A DNA stretch of 46,876 nt from Planctomycetota bacterium (GCA_021790385.1 JAJYDW010000003.1:89869-136744), one strand, 5' to 3'. Positions 35,136 through 44,795 are shown, counted from the first letter of the stretch. Numbers and translations are program-made. Notes: a model not told the origin generated them from the letters alone.

Positions 35136-36986
35136 TTATGTTCGGCAGGCCCCCGGGGCGGGCATGGACAACTGCCGCTCCAGATGGGCAACCTTCCAAC
35201 CCCACAGATTGCCCACCTGCTCCACGCAAGGCTGGTTAACCCAGGCGGCGCAGCGATTGACCTCAATCGGCCGCCACAGATCGGCTGCGGCCTGCGGCAC
35301 GCTCATGGCCACGCAACGCTCCGGATGCCAGGTCATGTTGCCGTAACCCAGCTCCGGGCGAACCGCCAGTTCGCGGAAGCGGCGCGTGGTTTCGATTTCG
35401 TCGCGCAGCACCGCTGTTAAATCCACTGCCCCATCGCCTTGCCGGGCCGCCGCCCACTCGAAAAAGTTCGCGGCGCTGCGCCAGTTCAACAGGACCATTT
35501 GCGCGATATCGCGGTCCAACTGGGCCGCCCTGTGGCAACCGGGCGGCACGGCAGCAAGCAGTTGCGCGAACCACGCCGGTACTTCCACCACAGACCGGCG
35601 CGTTTTGGCGAGCAAAGCGCGGACCGGCGCCAGCGCCTGGGGCCGGGCGAAGCAGTGGGGATCAAAATGAAAGTGTACCTGCTGAGCTTGCTCGCCTGCG
35701 CCCAACCGCTCCGGCAGGAATGGGTGCAGGGGCAGCAGACCTATGGCCGTCCCAAAGCGCCCGGAAAACCCGACGATACCTTCAATCTCAAGCTGCCCCG
35801 GCCATAACCGCGCTGCCTGGTCAAAGCTCTCCCAAATCCGCCGGGCGATTCGCGCCGCCGCGGCATCACCATAACGCCGGCGCGCCAGCTCATCGAGCCA
35901 TTGCTCAAGCTCCGCCTCCGGATGGTGTTGCACGGTAGCCACCAGGTCCAGCATTAACCCCTCGTGGATACCACCGCAGTCGTAGTCCACCCAGCCCGCG
36001 ACGCCTGCGCTGCGCATGCGATCGAACTTCCGCGCCACCTGGCCCACGGCCGGCACATAAGGCAAATGGAAGCTTTCAAACATGCCGGAAAGCGTCGGCA
36101 TAACCAACACCTGACCCTGCCGCTGCTGCATCATCCGCTGGGCTTGGCTAAAGTCCCGCCCCACGCCGTCGCAGCCGACCGACTCATCGAATACCTGCCC
36201 ATGCCACTGCGGATTGGCCGGATCGGGCGTGTGATCCACGCCGCGTTCCAGGCGGGTCAGAACCATGGGACACTCGGCTAAGCGCCCGAATACGGCCTGG
36301 TAATGCTCCTCGTCCCACATCCAATCGTAGGGGATCACTTGCAGGTCCGCCCGAACGTGCCGACAGACCTTTTCAATATCCGCGTAAAGCGTACCGAGCC
36401 GCAGCCGCTCGTCCGTTTGACCACATCTCGGGCAGGCGGGTCCGCAAAGCCACGCGCTGTTATCGTTGACGCCCAGCACCAGCGCATTGAGATGCGGCAT
36501 GGCACCAGCCAAGGCCATGAAACCCTTTAACAGGTATTGCCTGGCCTCCGGCACGCTTACGCACAGCGGCTCAACCCAGCCGCCATGAGACGGCGGACCT
36601 TTCCATTGTGGCGGCAGAAGTTGCCGCGCCAGACGGGAGAGCCGGGGTTCCCAAAGCTCCATGGCCAGTTTCAGACCCTGCCCTGCCGCCGCCGCATCGA
36701 CGACGCCAAGCCACTGCAGGTAAGCCGGATGGCGCGGCCCGGCGGTCAGATCGAACAGGCTCAGCAATCGAAAGGTGTTTTCGCCGCCGTCGCGCAAGTC
36801 CATTTCGGGATGAAAAAACGGATCGTTCTGCAGGCATAAGTGCGTGTAGCCGGCCGCGGCAACTGCCGCCAGCCAGCGCTGCGTCGGAAACATCGCCTCC
36901 GCGCGCGGCGGCATCGCCGCGGCAAAGTGAAAGGCTCGAGGCTGGATGCACCGCGGCTGGATGCGGCCTGGGTTAATAAACGTCAT
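35136..36986 (-). CDS. Large TIM-barrel-like protein, possible glycoside hydrolase, family unknown
   Basis: A 616-residue protein that I cannot place in a named family. The first 330 residues look like a barrel: YTHLCLQNDPFFHPEMDLRDGGENTFRL, GLKLAMELWEP, ALVLGVNDNSAWLCG, and LQVIPYDWMWDEEHYQAVFG. The motif CGPACPRCGQTDERLRLGTLYADIEKV, with possible zinc cysteines, recalls DUF4838 and GH20-like proteins. The C-terminal half is alpha-helical (AELEQWLDELARRRYGDAAAARIARRIWESFDQAA) as in those proteins. There is no signal peptide. ATG 36986 has GGAGG 8 bases upstream and overlaps the preceding gene by 14 bases. The gene looks richer in G+C than the GH2 gene downstream. Confidence 0.65.
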   Translation of the reverse strand: MTFINPGRIQPRCIQPRAFHFAAAMPPRAEAMFPTQRWLAAVAAAGYTHLCLQNDPFFHPEMDLRDGGENTFRLLSLFDLTAGPRHPAYLQWLGVVDAAAAGQGLKLAMELWEPRLSRLARQLLPPQWKGPPSHGGWVEPLCVSVPEARQYLLKGFMALAGAMPHLNALVLGVNDNSAWLCGPACPRCGQTDERLRLGTLYADIEKVCRHVRADLQVIPYDWMWDEEHYQAVFGRLAECPMVLTRLERGVDHTPDPANPQWHGQVFDESVGCDGVGRDFSQAQRMMQQRQGQVLVMPTLSGMFESFHLPYVPAVGQVARKFDRMRSAGVAGWVDYDCGGIHEGLMLDLVATVQHHPEAELEQWLDELARRRYGDAAAARIARRIWESFDQAARLWPGQLEIEGIVGFSGRFGTAIGLLPLHPFLPERLGAGEQAQQVHFHFDPHCFARPQALAPVRALLAKTRRSVVEVPAWFAQLLAAVPPGCHRAAQLDRDIAQMVLLNWRSAANFFEWAAARQGDGAVDLTAVLRDEIETTRRFRELAVRPELGYGNMTWHPERCVAMSVPQAAADLWRPIEVNRCAAWVNQPCVEQVGNLWGWKVAHLERQLSMPAPGACRT

Positions 36987-38031
36987 CGGCGAACCTCCCC
37001 GACCGGGGCTCGAATTTCCGCGCCGTCTCCATCATGGCCCGCAAATTTTCCGCCGGCGCATCGGCCGGAATCGCACAGCCGGCATTGAGAACGAAGCGTG
37101 GCGTGTCAGCGAAGAGTCCCAACAGTTCCGCCACTTTTCGCGCGACCAATTGCGGCGTTCCACGGGCCAGCACGCCGCTCGGATCGAGATTGCCCACGAA
37201 AACGGACCGGTCCTTCATCAGGTCATGCGCAAGCTGGACGTCGGTCTTGTAATCAAGTTCCAGGCCGTCGGCGCCGCTCGTGAGCATGTCGGACAGAATC
37301 AGTGACGTGTCGCCGCAGATGTGCAACACGTAGGGCAAGCCCAGGCAGTGTGCCTCGGCGGCCACTTTGCGCTCCCAGGGTAAGGCGAAACGGCGGTACA
37401 TGGCCGGCGAGATCATCGCGGGCCCCGCCGCGCTGTCGCCGTTGGACAACATGTGGCAGCCGGTCCGTGCCATCAGCCGCAAGAACTGCACGACGACCCC
37501 GGTGCAATAAGCCAGCAACCGGTCGATGCGCTCCGCCTGATCTTCATCGGCCAGATCCATCATCCAATCCTGCGCGCCGCGCACCAGCGCCGCCAGGGCG
37601 AACGGGCACTGGTCACAGTTGCCGCGGATGAACGTCTTGCCGCCGCTACGCTCCACGAGCAGGCGCACCGCCTCCAGCCAGACGCGCACCCGTGGGTGTG
37701 CCGCCAGATCCACCGGTTCCAATTCGTCCACTTGCGCCAGCGCTCGCAAACGTCCGGCGGTGACCACCGCTGGTTCGTTCTCCGGATGGGACACCGTCGC
37801 CCCAACCGCCTCGGCCAGCGTGGCGGTGTCCATCTCCACCAGGATGCCGTCGAAGCCATAAGTTTCGATGGAACGCCACAACGCCTCGGCGATCGCGTTG
37901 GGATCGCGCCGGTACACCGCCATGCTCACGCCGGCCTCCCGCGCGGCTGGCATGAAATTGTGCAGCATGATGGGAACCCGGTCCACGGGGCGACCGCTGA
38001 ACGCCGCGTCAATACGCTCATAGCCGGTCAC
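36973..38031 (-). CDS. Uroporphyrinogen decarboxylase-family protein (URO-D/MtaA-like)
   Basis: Member of the URO-D/cobalamin methyltransferase superfamily, 352 residues. Recognised by MTGYERIDAAFSGRPVDRVPIMLHN at the start, FIRGNCDQCPFALAALVRGAQDWMMDL, MISPAMYRRFALPWERKV, LPYVLHICGDTS (His and Cys of the metal-type sites in MtaA) and the end GNLDPSGVLARGTPQLVARKV, AGCAIPADAPAENLRAMM. In Planctomycetota such genes often sit in sugar and methylated-compound clusters and are not true HemE, so heme synthesis is unlikely. The start is GTG 38031 with GGGGAGG 8 bases upstream. Overlaps the next gene by 14 bases; 177 bases separate it from the oxidoreductase upstream. Confidence 0.83.
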   Translation of the reverse strand: MTGYERIDAAFSGRPVDRVPIMLHNFMPAAREAGVSMAVYRRDPNAIAEALWRSIETYGFDGILVEMDTATLAEAVGATVSHPENEPAVVTAGRLRALAQVDELEPVDLAAHPRVRVWLEAVRLLVERSGGKTFIRGNCDQCPFALAALVRGAQDWMMDLADEDQAERIDRLLAYCTGVVVQFLRLMARTGCHMLSNGDSAAGPAMISPAMYRRFALPWERKVAAEAHCLGLPYVLHICGDTSLILSDMLTSGADGLELDYKTDVQLAHDLMKDRSVFVGNLDPSGVLARGTPQLVARKVAELLGLFADTPRFVLNAGCAIPADAPAENLRAMMETARKFEPRSGRFADDVY

Positions 38032-38208
38032 TGCTGTTGCCTCCCCGGTGCGTCAACCTGATGCCGAGGCTGGCCTCCAGCCTGTAATCCACGACCAACA
38101 CCCAACCTGCCCGTTTGTGCCATACCCGCTCGACTTTTGTCATGCAGATTAGTGTTGATCATGGGTTTTGGTCTCCGCATTTGGTTTGAGGTTCGGGGAA
38201 TTTACTAT

Positions 38209-39276
38209 TCAAGCGCTGCGCCAGTCTTTCCGTGGGGTGATTTCTTCGCGCCGCACCCAGCGCTCTTCCCGCAACGCCCTGGTCACGGCAATCTGCAGCG
38301 ACAGACTTTCCATCGCCGATTCCAGCGTGCTCCGCGACGGCGCGGTTCCTCGACACACATCCAAAAAGTACAAGGATTGTTCCACAATGCCGATATGGCC
38401 GGTCGAGGCGTCCGGTGGAGGCTCATAAATGCGTTTGGGTTTCGGCCGACTCGAATTCGCGTGAAACCTCACATGGCCGGAACCGCGGGGTTCCCAATGT
38501 TCAATTTCAAACTTGCCCTCGGAACCGACAATGCCCGTACGGACGTAGCAATAAGCGTGACTGTCCAGAAAATCGACCGTGATCCGCGCGCCGGCCGCCA
38601 AGTCGATGAGCACCACGGCCGCATCCGGTGTATTGCGCTCCGGCGGACCCTTGAGAAACTGCCGGCCCGAAACAAACACGCGTGTCCAGGGAAGATTCAG
38701 CAGATACAGAATCACATCCATCTCATGAATCCCGCAATCCAACAGCGCCCCACCCATGGTTTCCACGCGGTTTTGCCAGTGGCCCGGCTCGAACCAGTAA
38801 GAGGGATAATATTTTTGCACCCAGGCCCCGCGCAACTCGCCGAAATCCGGATCCCGCAAATGTTCCTGCACGTATCGATAGACCGGCGCGTAGTGTTGTT
38901 GCAGGCCAACCTCCACCTGTCGGCCCGCCAGATTGCGTGCCCGGATCATCGCCTCGCCCTCCTCCAGGGTCCGGCACAGGGACTTGGCTACCAGCACATG
39001 GCAGCCCGCCTCCAAGGCTTGAATCGTCATGGCCGCGTGCAGGGGCGGAGGCGTCATCACGAAGACCGCATCCGGTTGGGCCGTGCGCAGCATTTGCCCG
39101 TAGTCCGTGAACCACGCCGCGGGCGAGGTCTGATACTTTTCACCGGCTTGGCGCAGCAAGGACTGGTCCCGGTCGCAAAGCCCGACCAACTCCACATCAC
39201 GACGCTGCCGGTAATGATCCAGATGCTCGCCGCCGTGGCGCAGTCCGACCACGGCAATTCGCAAGGGTTTGGTCAT
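38209..39276 (-). CDS. Gfo/Idh/MocA-family oxidoreductase
   Basis: NAD(P)-dependent dehydrogenase of 355 residues. N-terminal Rossmann fold with IAVVGLRHGGEHLDHY; the EKP-type strand reads VLVAKSLCRT, so the Glu-Lys-Pro triplet is changed to Ala-Lys-Ser while the lysine is kept. GGALLDCGIHEMDVILYLL contains the catalytic-site Asp and His. The C-terminal domain is complete. ATG 39276 has AGGAGA 6 bases upstream; a longer frame to 39393 runs into what appears to be the end of another gene. It heads the minus-strand series with URO-D, the unknown barrel, GH2 and GH genes. The altered EKP triplet may mean altered substrate use. Confidence 0.87.
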   Translation of the reverse strand: MTKPLRIAVVGLRHGGEHLDHYRQRRDVELVGLCDRDQSLLRQAGEKYQTSPAAWFTDYGQMLRTAQPDAVFVMTPPPLHAAMTIQALEAGCHVLVAKSLCRTLEEGEAMIRARNLAGRQVEVGLQQHYAPVYRYVQEHLRDPDFGELRGAWVQKYYPSYWFEPGHWQNRVETMGGALLDCGIHEMDVILYLLNLPWTRVFVSGRQFLKGPPERNTPDAAVVLIDLAAGARITVDFLDSHAYCYVRTGIVGSEGKFEIEHWEPRGSGHVRFHANSSRPKPKRIYEPPPDASTGHIGIVEQSLYFLDVCRGTAPSRSTLESAMESLSLQIAVTRALREERWVRREEITPRKDWRSA

Positions 39277-39496
39277 CTTTTTCTCCTGTCGTTGCACCAT
39301 TCCACCGCCTGGCCGATTTCTATTGATTGTGGGTCTGCCAGGCTCACGCGCAGCACAGTCGCTCCGTCCTTGCGCCGGTGACTTCCAGAGCACTGTCTCC
39401 CCGGATAGCGGCGATCAGATCCGCGATGCCTTGCTGCGGCGCGAACGTGGGCATTTCTACATTCCAGAATTCCTTTCGGTCGCCATATTGGTGTTG
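39277..39496 (-). pseudogene. Possible remnant of a Gfo/Idh/MocA oxidoreductase C-terminus
   Basis: On the minus strand, a short stretch from about 39473 reads EFWNVEMPTFAPQQGIADLIAAIRGDSALEVTGA. After a frame change near 39370 it continues as DGATVLRVSLADPQSIEIGQAVEW to about 39290. Joined, these resemble the C-terminal helix and strand of Gfo/Idh/MocA proteins. No other part of such a gene remains; the 1325-residue gene ends at 39497. This is low-confidence and could be coincidence. The rest of the gap holds the ribosome site of the next gene. Confidence 0.35.
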
Positions 39497-42400
39497 TCAT
39501 TTCACCACCGCCTGGCCCCACCACTGGGGATTTAAGCGGGCTTCCGTGGGGATATCGTCGATCATGGTGGTGACACCGTTTTCCGGCGAAAATAAATAAT
39601 TCCGCGACACCACCTGCAAGCCCTCGTTGGTGTAGCCGGAGAAATTCACCTCTGCGTCCATGGCCAGCCGGGAGCCGGCACGCAGCGGTACGGAGAGAAA
39701 ACTCCGCGGCACGGCCAACGTCATCACATAACCATGGGCCCACGGTTTTTCCCGCACCAGTCCGCCCGGAACCAGGCCGGCGAACGCGAACCTCACGTGG
39801 CCGCCGGCGGGTGTGAAATAACTTACCGGTTGATGGAACCGCCGGCTCAGCGGCTTGTAGGCCACCAACTGCGGCTTGCCGCCGATCATCGCCGCCAGAA
39901 TCCGCACCTGACCGCGCACCGGCTTGGGCGGGTTCTTCACAAGCGGCCCCAAATCCACCCCCACCGAGTCGCCACCATTAAAAGCCAGCCGCGCCGAGTG
40001 GGCGGCGTTCACCGGCGGCCTGGCGTCCCAAACCTTAAATCGGGCGCACAAGTATTGCGCATTCCACGCCAACTGGATGCGGGCCAGCGGTTTGCCGTTG
40101 CGGCGCATCATTCTGGCTGGAACCTTGCGCCAGGATGCCGGTTGATTCCACGGGGCGGACAACGGTGCCAGCATCAGGTGTACCTGCCGGCTGGCCGGGC
40201 CGTGCTGCCACCTTGATCTGTACACCTGGCTAAGACGCACCTGGCCCCACTGCCGGCTGGCGCCTTTTACCCTTCCATGGTCAAAGCCCAGAACCTTGTA
40301 AGCCATGCCTTCCACATACGCCCAGACCTGGTTTTTGGCGGGGAAATAGCGCACAAAACCCGAACCCGTCTCACTGCCAAAGGTATACGGTCCCGGCATT
40401 GGGGCTTGCGAGGGGTTGTTCATAATCGAGCCGGCGTAAAACCCGTCGTGGGTGTAAAAATACATCTGGCCCCATTCGCTCTCGCCAGCCACATAGCGGT
40501 TGCCCACCAGCCCCGCGATTACCCAGAAGTGGTGGAGCAAGCCATGGCCCGGCTGGCCGGCGGCCTTACGCCCGGCCATCCATAGCAGCTTGCCATCCGG
40601 GGCGAATTTCATGAACTTCACCGCGTTGCACACATTATCATGCCCGATGCCATGGTGCATGGCCCTGGTTTGGGCCTGGGTGTAATACGGTACGGTGGCG
40701 TTGACGCAGGTGTACAAATCCCCCTTGGCGTTGACCCGCACGCCCAAGATGCCCAACCGGGCACCGGTTGAAAGCTGCGCGCCGGCGCGCCGCAAGACCA
40801 CGGGAACCACATAATGGGCCTTGGCCAGGTCCCACTGGATGTCGCCATTGGGCAGGAAACGCTTTGCGGGAATCTCAATGATGCTGTTGGCCTGGGTCAC
40901 CAGATAGACATCGCCATTTTTGGCCATCCACATGGAGCCATCCTGCGCGGCCAGCGACGGCAACGGCTTGCCTGCCACGGTGGAAAGCACCTGCACCTCG
41001 CCAGGCTGGATATGGTGATCGCCATTGGTATCGCTCCATATTTCCACCACATTGCGATGGTACGGATTGTTCGCCTGCTGTTTATCCAAGGCCAGGAAAT
41101 GGGCCACCGGTAACAACTGGTCCCCGTGGATCAGCGCGATGCCGTGCGGCTCGGCGTCGCAGACAAAATATTGCCGATGATTATCCGCCAGCACCACATC
41201 ATCCTGCGCCCAATAAAAGTAGCTCAGCGCACCCACCGAGTGGAACCCGGCATTGGGCAACTGCCAATAGGCCTGCGGCGCGGCGATCTTATTGCGGCCA
41301 ATTACCCGGGCGCGGGCCAGGCCCGGCGGCTCGAACTGGTAATAGACTGTGCGCGGATGGCGTGCCCCGGGCGTTACCTGGCCCCAATAACCGTTGCCGC
41401 CGAACCACTGCCGGATAACCTTGCCTGTGGCGGCGCTGTTGAGGGAAAACACCTTCGGTAGCGCTGTCTGGGCGGTCAAGATTCCGCCATGGAAATCCGC
41501 GGCAATGCCGGCGAGCCGTAAATAATTCGCCGCCACATACTTTCCAGCCCAGGGCCGCCCGCCGCGCGCACCCCAGCTCTGCAACAACCGCCCCTTGGGC
41601 GAAAACACCTTCACCTGCTGGCTGGCGCCTTCATCGGTAACAAAAATCCGCCCGGCCCGGTTCACCGCCACGGCCCAGGGCATCGCCAAATGGCTGGCCA
41701 CGATTACCTGGGCGGTCCCGGCGGCATGGAGAAATTCCACAATTTTTCCCGGTTTGCCCGGCACATAAGACACCGCAAACAGGTTGCCCTGGCTGTCCAG
41801 GCATACGCCGCGCGGCCCGGCACAGGCCAGGCGGCGCAGCAGTCGCCCGCTGTGCGCGCTAAACACACGAATCTGATTTTTCGAATAAACCGGGGCGAAA
41901 ACTTCCCGCTGGCCCGCGGCCAGACTCGTGCATTCAGGCTGCAGCCCCGTTGATTTCACGCGGGCGCTAAGGAATACGTCTTGAGCCATGGACTCTACAT
42001 TCTGGAGTGGCACGCGCAGCGGTGTCGAAGCCGCAGGTACCGGGACTAATTTCCCGTGGACGATGGTTACGGCTGCGCCATGGCCCGACCAGTTCATCCG
42101 CTGGCCGGTCCGGGCGCTTAGCCGCATCAGCGTGGGGTTGGCTCTGCCGCAGACCACAAACACCCGCTTGCCATTGGCGGCTACCGCGTATCCCGGCCTC
42201 CATCCGCCCAATGAGAACGCTCCCACCCGCCATTGCGTGCGGTATTGGTAATTCATCTTGATGAGTTCGGGGAGCCTTTCCGCCCCGGCCCAAACAAAAT
42301 AAATTCCCGTTTTATCCGCGGCCTCGCCGACACACGGCCCATGGTCGCCGCCCCAGCCGCCGGTACCATAAAGCGTGGAATAGGGCGGTGTGCCCGAACT

Positions 42401-43474
42401 GCCCACCGTGCCCATGTATTTGGCCCGAATGCCCGGCGAAAAATAAGCCCCCCATTTATACGTGCCCGGTGCTACCGGTGCTCCCCATTGATTGCGGCCA
42501 TCCCAATGCAGAGTCAGCGGTCCTTTCTTATGCACCGCCCCGGTCATCAATTCGCGAATCACCTGGCCATGCGGGCCAAAGATGTTGATCGAAACATGCT
42601 CCCGCCGCGGCACCTGAACCGTAATCGGCACGCCCCGGCTGACACCGGTTTGCACTCGCTTCAAATATTCCACCAGCGTGGGATAGCATCGGGCCAGTTG
42701 GCCGGTGGTGCTGAATTTAACCTGCCCCCAACTGCCGATGTCCATGAATGCAAACCCGCCCGGATCTTTCCGGTAAAGCGCGTTGGCGGTGTAGGTAATC
42801 CCACCGAAATGTACCCCGATGATCGCGGGCATTTTCTGGCCCGGTTTAAACGGCATCACGCCACCCGGTGCGTCCAGAGCGCTCCATGGAATCCTGGCGG
42901 TCATGGTGTAGCCGTGTTGGCCATGTTCCACAATTTTGATCATCGAGCCGGGTGGATTAATCCGGTGGCCAAGATTGAATTTCACTCCATGGGTGATGTT
43001 CAGATAATCCTTGCCGTTAAGGGTATCTTTCCAAAATGTGAGATGGCAGACACGGGGATTGGCTTTGACATTGGCGGCCCCGGGGTTGACCGGATAGGCC
43101 ACCTGCGGGTCCGCCACCAGGCGCAGTTCCACTTCGTCGCCATACCAGAATGGATCCTCCGGCCCGTTCGTGTTGATGATTTTCCGGTCCGGCAGCATCA
43201 CCCGCACGCCGAAATACAAAGCCCGTTTGGTATACTCCAGCGTCGCCAGAGCGTTCATCTTCCGAGCGGTCTGCGTGCTCATCCAGATGGGGTCCGCCGC
43301 CGCCATATTCCAGCCCTTCAGGCTGCCATTGATCTTAGGCCCGTGCCCATGCGGTGCCGGAAGGGCCAGCATCAGGCCCTTGGACATATCGGCGGCTTTA
43401 GCCGTCGACGGCGGATACGTGGCGCATGCCAGCAGCATTCCAACGGCCATTGTCAACAAACTCGCACTTCGCAT
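39497..43474 (-). CDS. Large secreted protein: CBM9-like domains flanking a beta-propeller
   Basis: Exported 1325-residue protein. Signal peptide: LLTMAVGMLLACATYPPSTAKAA. Residues about 45-260 (GPKINGSLKGWNMAAADPIW to the GFAFMDIGSWGQV strand) resemble a CBM9/DOMON carbohydrate-binding module. Residues about 285-350 (VSINIFGPHGQVIRELMTG...LHWDGRNQWGAPVAPGTYKW) match a FlgD-like Ig module. The long middle (about 380-1090) has NHL/SMP-30-type propeller units (PRGVCLDSQGNLFAVSYVPG, PWAVAVNRAGRIFVTDEGAS). A second CBM9-like module ends the protein (about 1130-1325). Likely binds a polysaccharide at the cell surface. ATG 43474 has AAAGGA 8 bases upstream. It lies upstream of the glycan-degradation series on the same strand, with a 220-base gap. 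Confidence 0.82.
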   Translation of the reverse strand: MRSASLLTMAVGMLLACATYPPSTAKAADMSKGLMLALPAPHGHGPKINGSLKGWNMAAADPIWMSTQTARKMNALATLEYTKRALYFGVRVMLPDRKIINTNGPEDPFWYGDEVELRLVADPQVAYPVNPGAANVKANPRVCHLTFWKDTLNGKDYLNITHGVKFNLGHRINPPGSMIKIVEHGQHGYTMTARIPWSALDAPGGVMPFKPGQKMPAIIGVHFGGITYTANALYRKDPGGFAFMDIGSWGQVKFSTTGQLARCYPTLVEYLKRVQTGVSRGVPITVQVPRREHVSINIFGPHGQVIRELMTGAVHKKGPLTLHWDGRNQWGAPVAPGTYKWGAYFSPGIRAKYMGTVGSSGTPPYSTLYGTGGWGGDHGPCVGEAADKTGIYFVWAGAERLPELIKMNYQYRTQWRVGAFSLGGWRPGYAVAANGKRVFVVCGRANPTLMRLSARTGQRMNWSGHGAAVTIVHGKLVPVPAASTPLRVPLQNVESMAQDVFLSARVKSTGLQPECTSLAAGQREVFAPVYSKNQIRVFSAHSGRLLRRLACAGPRGVCLDSQGNLFAVSYVPGKPGKIVEFLHAAGTAQVIVASHLAMPWAVAVNRAGRIFVTDEGASQQVKVFSPKGRLLQSWGARGGRPWAGKYVAANYLRLAGIAADFHGGILTAQTALPKVFSLNSAATGKVIRQWFGGNGYWGQVTPGARHPRTVYYQFEPPGLARARVIGRNKIAAPQAYWQLPNAGFHSVGALSYFYWAQDDVVLADNHRQYFVCDAEPHGIALIHGDQLLPVAHFLALDKQQANNPYHRNVVEIWSDTNGDHHIQPGEVQVLSTVAGKPLPSLAAQDGSMWMAKNGDVYLVTQANSIIEIPAKRFLPNGDIQWDLAKAHYVVPVVLRRAGAQLSTGARLGILGVRVNAKGDLYTCVNATVPYYTQAQTRAMHHGIGHDNVCNAVKFMKFAPDGKLLWMAGRKAAGQPGHGLLHHFWVIAGLVGNRYVAGESEWGQMYFYTHDGFYAGSIMNNPSQAPMPGPYTFGSETGSGFVRYFPAKNQVWAYVEGMAYKVLGFDHGRVKGASRQWGQVRLSQVYRSRWQHGPASRQVHLMLAPLSAPWNQPASWRKVPARMMRRNGKPLARIQLAWNAQYLCARFKVWDARPPVNAAHSARLAFNGGDSVGVDLGPLVKNPPKPVRGQVRILAAMIGGKPQLVAYKPLSRRFHQPVSYFTPAGGHVRFAFAGLVPGGLVREKPWAHGYVMTLAVPRSFLSVPLRAGSRLAMDAEVNFSGYTNEGLQVVSRNYLFSPENGVTTMIDDIPTEARLNPQWWGQAVVK

Positions 43475-43565
43475 CGGTTATTCCTTTGTTCACACTTAAA
43501 CATGCACCTGAACTTGAACCCCCGTCTCCCATCCATGCCTCCCGCAAAGCGTAACTCACAACCCG

Positions 43566-44756
43566 TTATCGCCCACCGTAAACCAACACCACTCCGTTAG
43601 GCTCATCCGGGCTGCCCGGCTGCCCAGCTATCGCCCAGCCGTGCCGAGCATCTACGAAAAACAGCTTGTGGATGCTTACAAAATTGTGCAGCACGTCCGG
43701 CCAAGTTCCTCCGCCATTGGCAGTGTGCAGCAGCCACGGCGGGAAACCCGGGGGATAGCTGTAGGCGTAGCCGAGTACTGAACCGGCCCAAGCCTGCTTC
43801 GGCGAAATCGCCCACACCGTGGTTAACGCCCCACTCCGTCCGCGCGGGGTTGGCTGCCGGATCCAGGTTTTTCCACCGTTAACGGTATGCAGAATCACCG
43901 GTTTGAGTGGCATCCAATAGCCGCCGTTTATTGCCCATTTGCCCTGGCCGCCAACCGCCCAGCCCGCCTGGCCGCCTTTGGCGAAGCTGATCGCCGTCAA
44001 TCGGGCCGCCGGTCCCGTCAGTCCCGTTCGAACCCGGACCCACTTGCGGCCCGCGTCGGTGCTCAGCAGCACCGATCCCGCAGGACCGGCCAGCACGAGA
44101 TGCCGCCAGGAATTAACCCAGGCACCCCCAAGAAATGGCCACGGGATGTTTACCTGTTTCCAATTCTTGCCGCCATCGGTCGTTTGCCAGAAAACTCGTC
44201 CCCCGGAAGGCATCAGCCGGCCATGCCGACTGCGGGGGCCAAACCATACGTGGCTCAACACGGTGATGAACTTGGGCAGGGCGATTGACCGCCAGGTCCG
44301 CCCGCCATTGGTGGTTTTCAACAGCACGCACCGGCCCGGCCCGCCGCCGGGCATGGTTCCATCCGCCCAACCCAATTTCGCGCTGGAAAACCACAGGCCA
44401 CTCAGGTTGGTATTTTTCACAGCGGCTTTAATTTTGGCCCGATGCCACACGCTTCCGCCGTCCGCAGTCCACACAATTCCTGGCTTCACCCCTTTCCTTG
44501 GCACAGGCACCCGTCCCACCAGCACGCCGTGCCGGACGTCGGTGAAGAAAACATTCGCCGGCAGGAACGTCCCCCCCGGCTCACCGAAACCCGGATTAAC
44601 CAGCGTCCAATGCGGCCGGGCCATGGCCTGCGGCGCCATCGCCGCCAGCGTCAGTAACCCCGCGACCAACCACGCGAAACGTGAGCTAAGGGACCGGATG
44701 TAGCGCTCACCTTTCCCTGAATCGGCAGGGGATAAACGGTCGACACTTTTCAACAT
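43566..44756 (-). CDS. Secreted BNR/Ycf48-like beta-propeller protein
   Basis: Exported protein of 396 residues. After a signal peptide (FAWLVAGLLTLAAMAPQAMA) it has about seven propeller blades, several with Asp-box-like turns: VWTADGGSVWH, LKTTNGGRTWRS, WQTTDGGKNWKQ, LSTDAGRKWVR, LHTVNGGKTWIR, LHTANGGGTWPD. This is the pattern of the photosystem II assembly factor Ycf48/sialidase-like family, common in Planctomycetota without any photosynthetic role. No enzymatic residues are evident. The start is ATG 44756, preceded only by the weak TTGAGA; the frame is open to a GTG-less ATG at 44801 that would add 15 residues. It may share a transcript with the genes on either side. Confidence 0.8.
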   Translation of the reverse strand: MLKSVDRLSPADSGKGERYIRSLSSRFAWLVAGLLTLAAMAPQAMARPHWTLVNPGFGEPGGTFLPANVFFTDVRHGVLVGRVPVPRKGVKPGIVWTADGGSVWHRAKIKAAVKNTNLSGLWFSSAKLGWADGTMPGGGPGRCVLLKTTNGGRTWRSIALPKFITVLSHVWFGPRSRHGRLMPSGGRVFWQTTDGGKNWKQVNIPWPFLGGAWVNSWRHLVLAGPAGSVLLSTDAGRKWVRVRTGLTGPAARLTAISFAKGGQAGWAVGGQGKWAINGGYWMPLKPVILHTVNGGKTWIRQPTPRGRSGALTTVWAISPKQAWAGSVLGYAYSYPPGFPPWLLHTANGGGTWPDVLHNFVSIHKLFFVDARHGWAIAGQPGSPDEPNGVVLVYGGR

Positions 44757-44795
44757 TCTCAATTGACACCAAAACAAAACATTATCGCAAGGCAG

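Noticed and set aside
38137..39381. Long plus-strand frame of 414 codons opposite the oxidoreductase
   Set aside because: It is a shadow of the high-GC minus-strand gene; its translation is Arg/His/Pro-rich with no domain, whereas the opposite strand gives a clear Gfo/Idh/MocA protein.
42233..43600. Plus-strand frame of 455 codons opposite the large propeller gene
   Set aside because: It is antisense to a well-supported exported protein with signal peptide and ribosome site; the translation has no family features.
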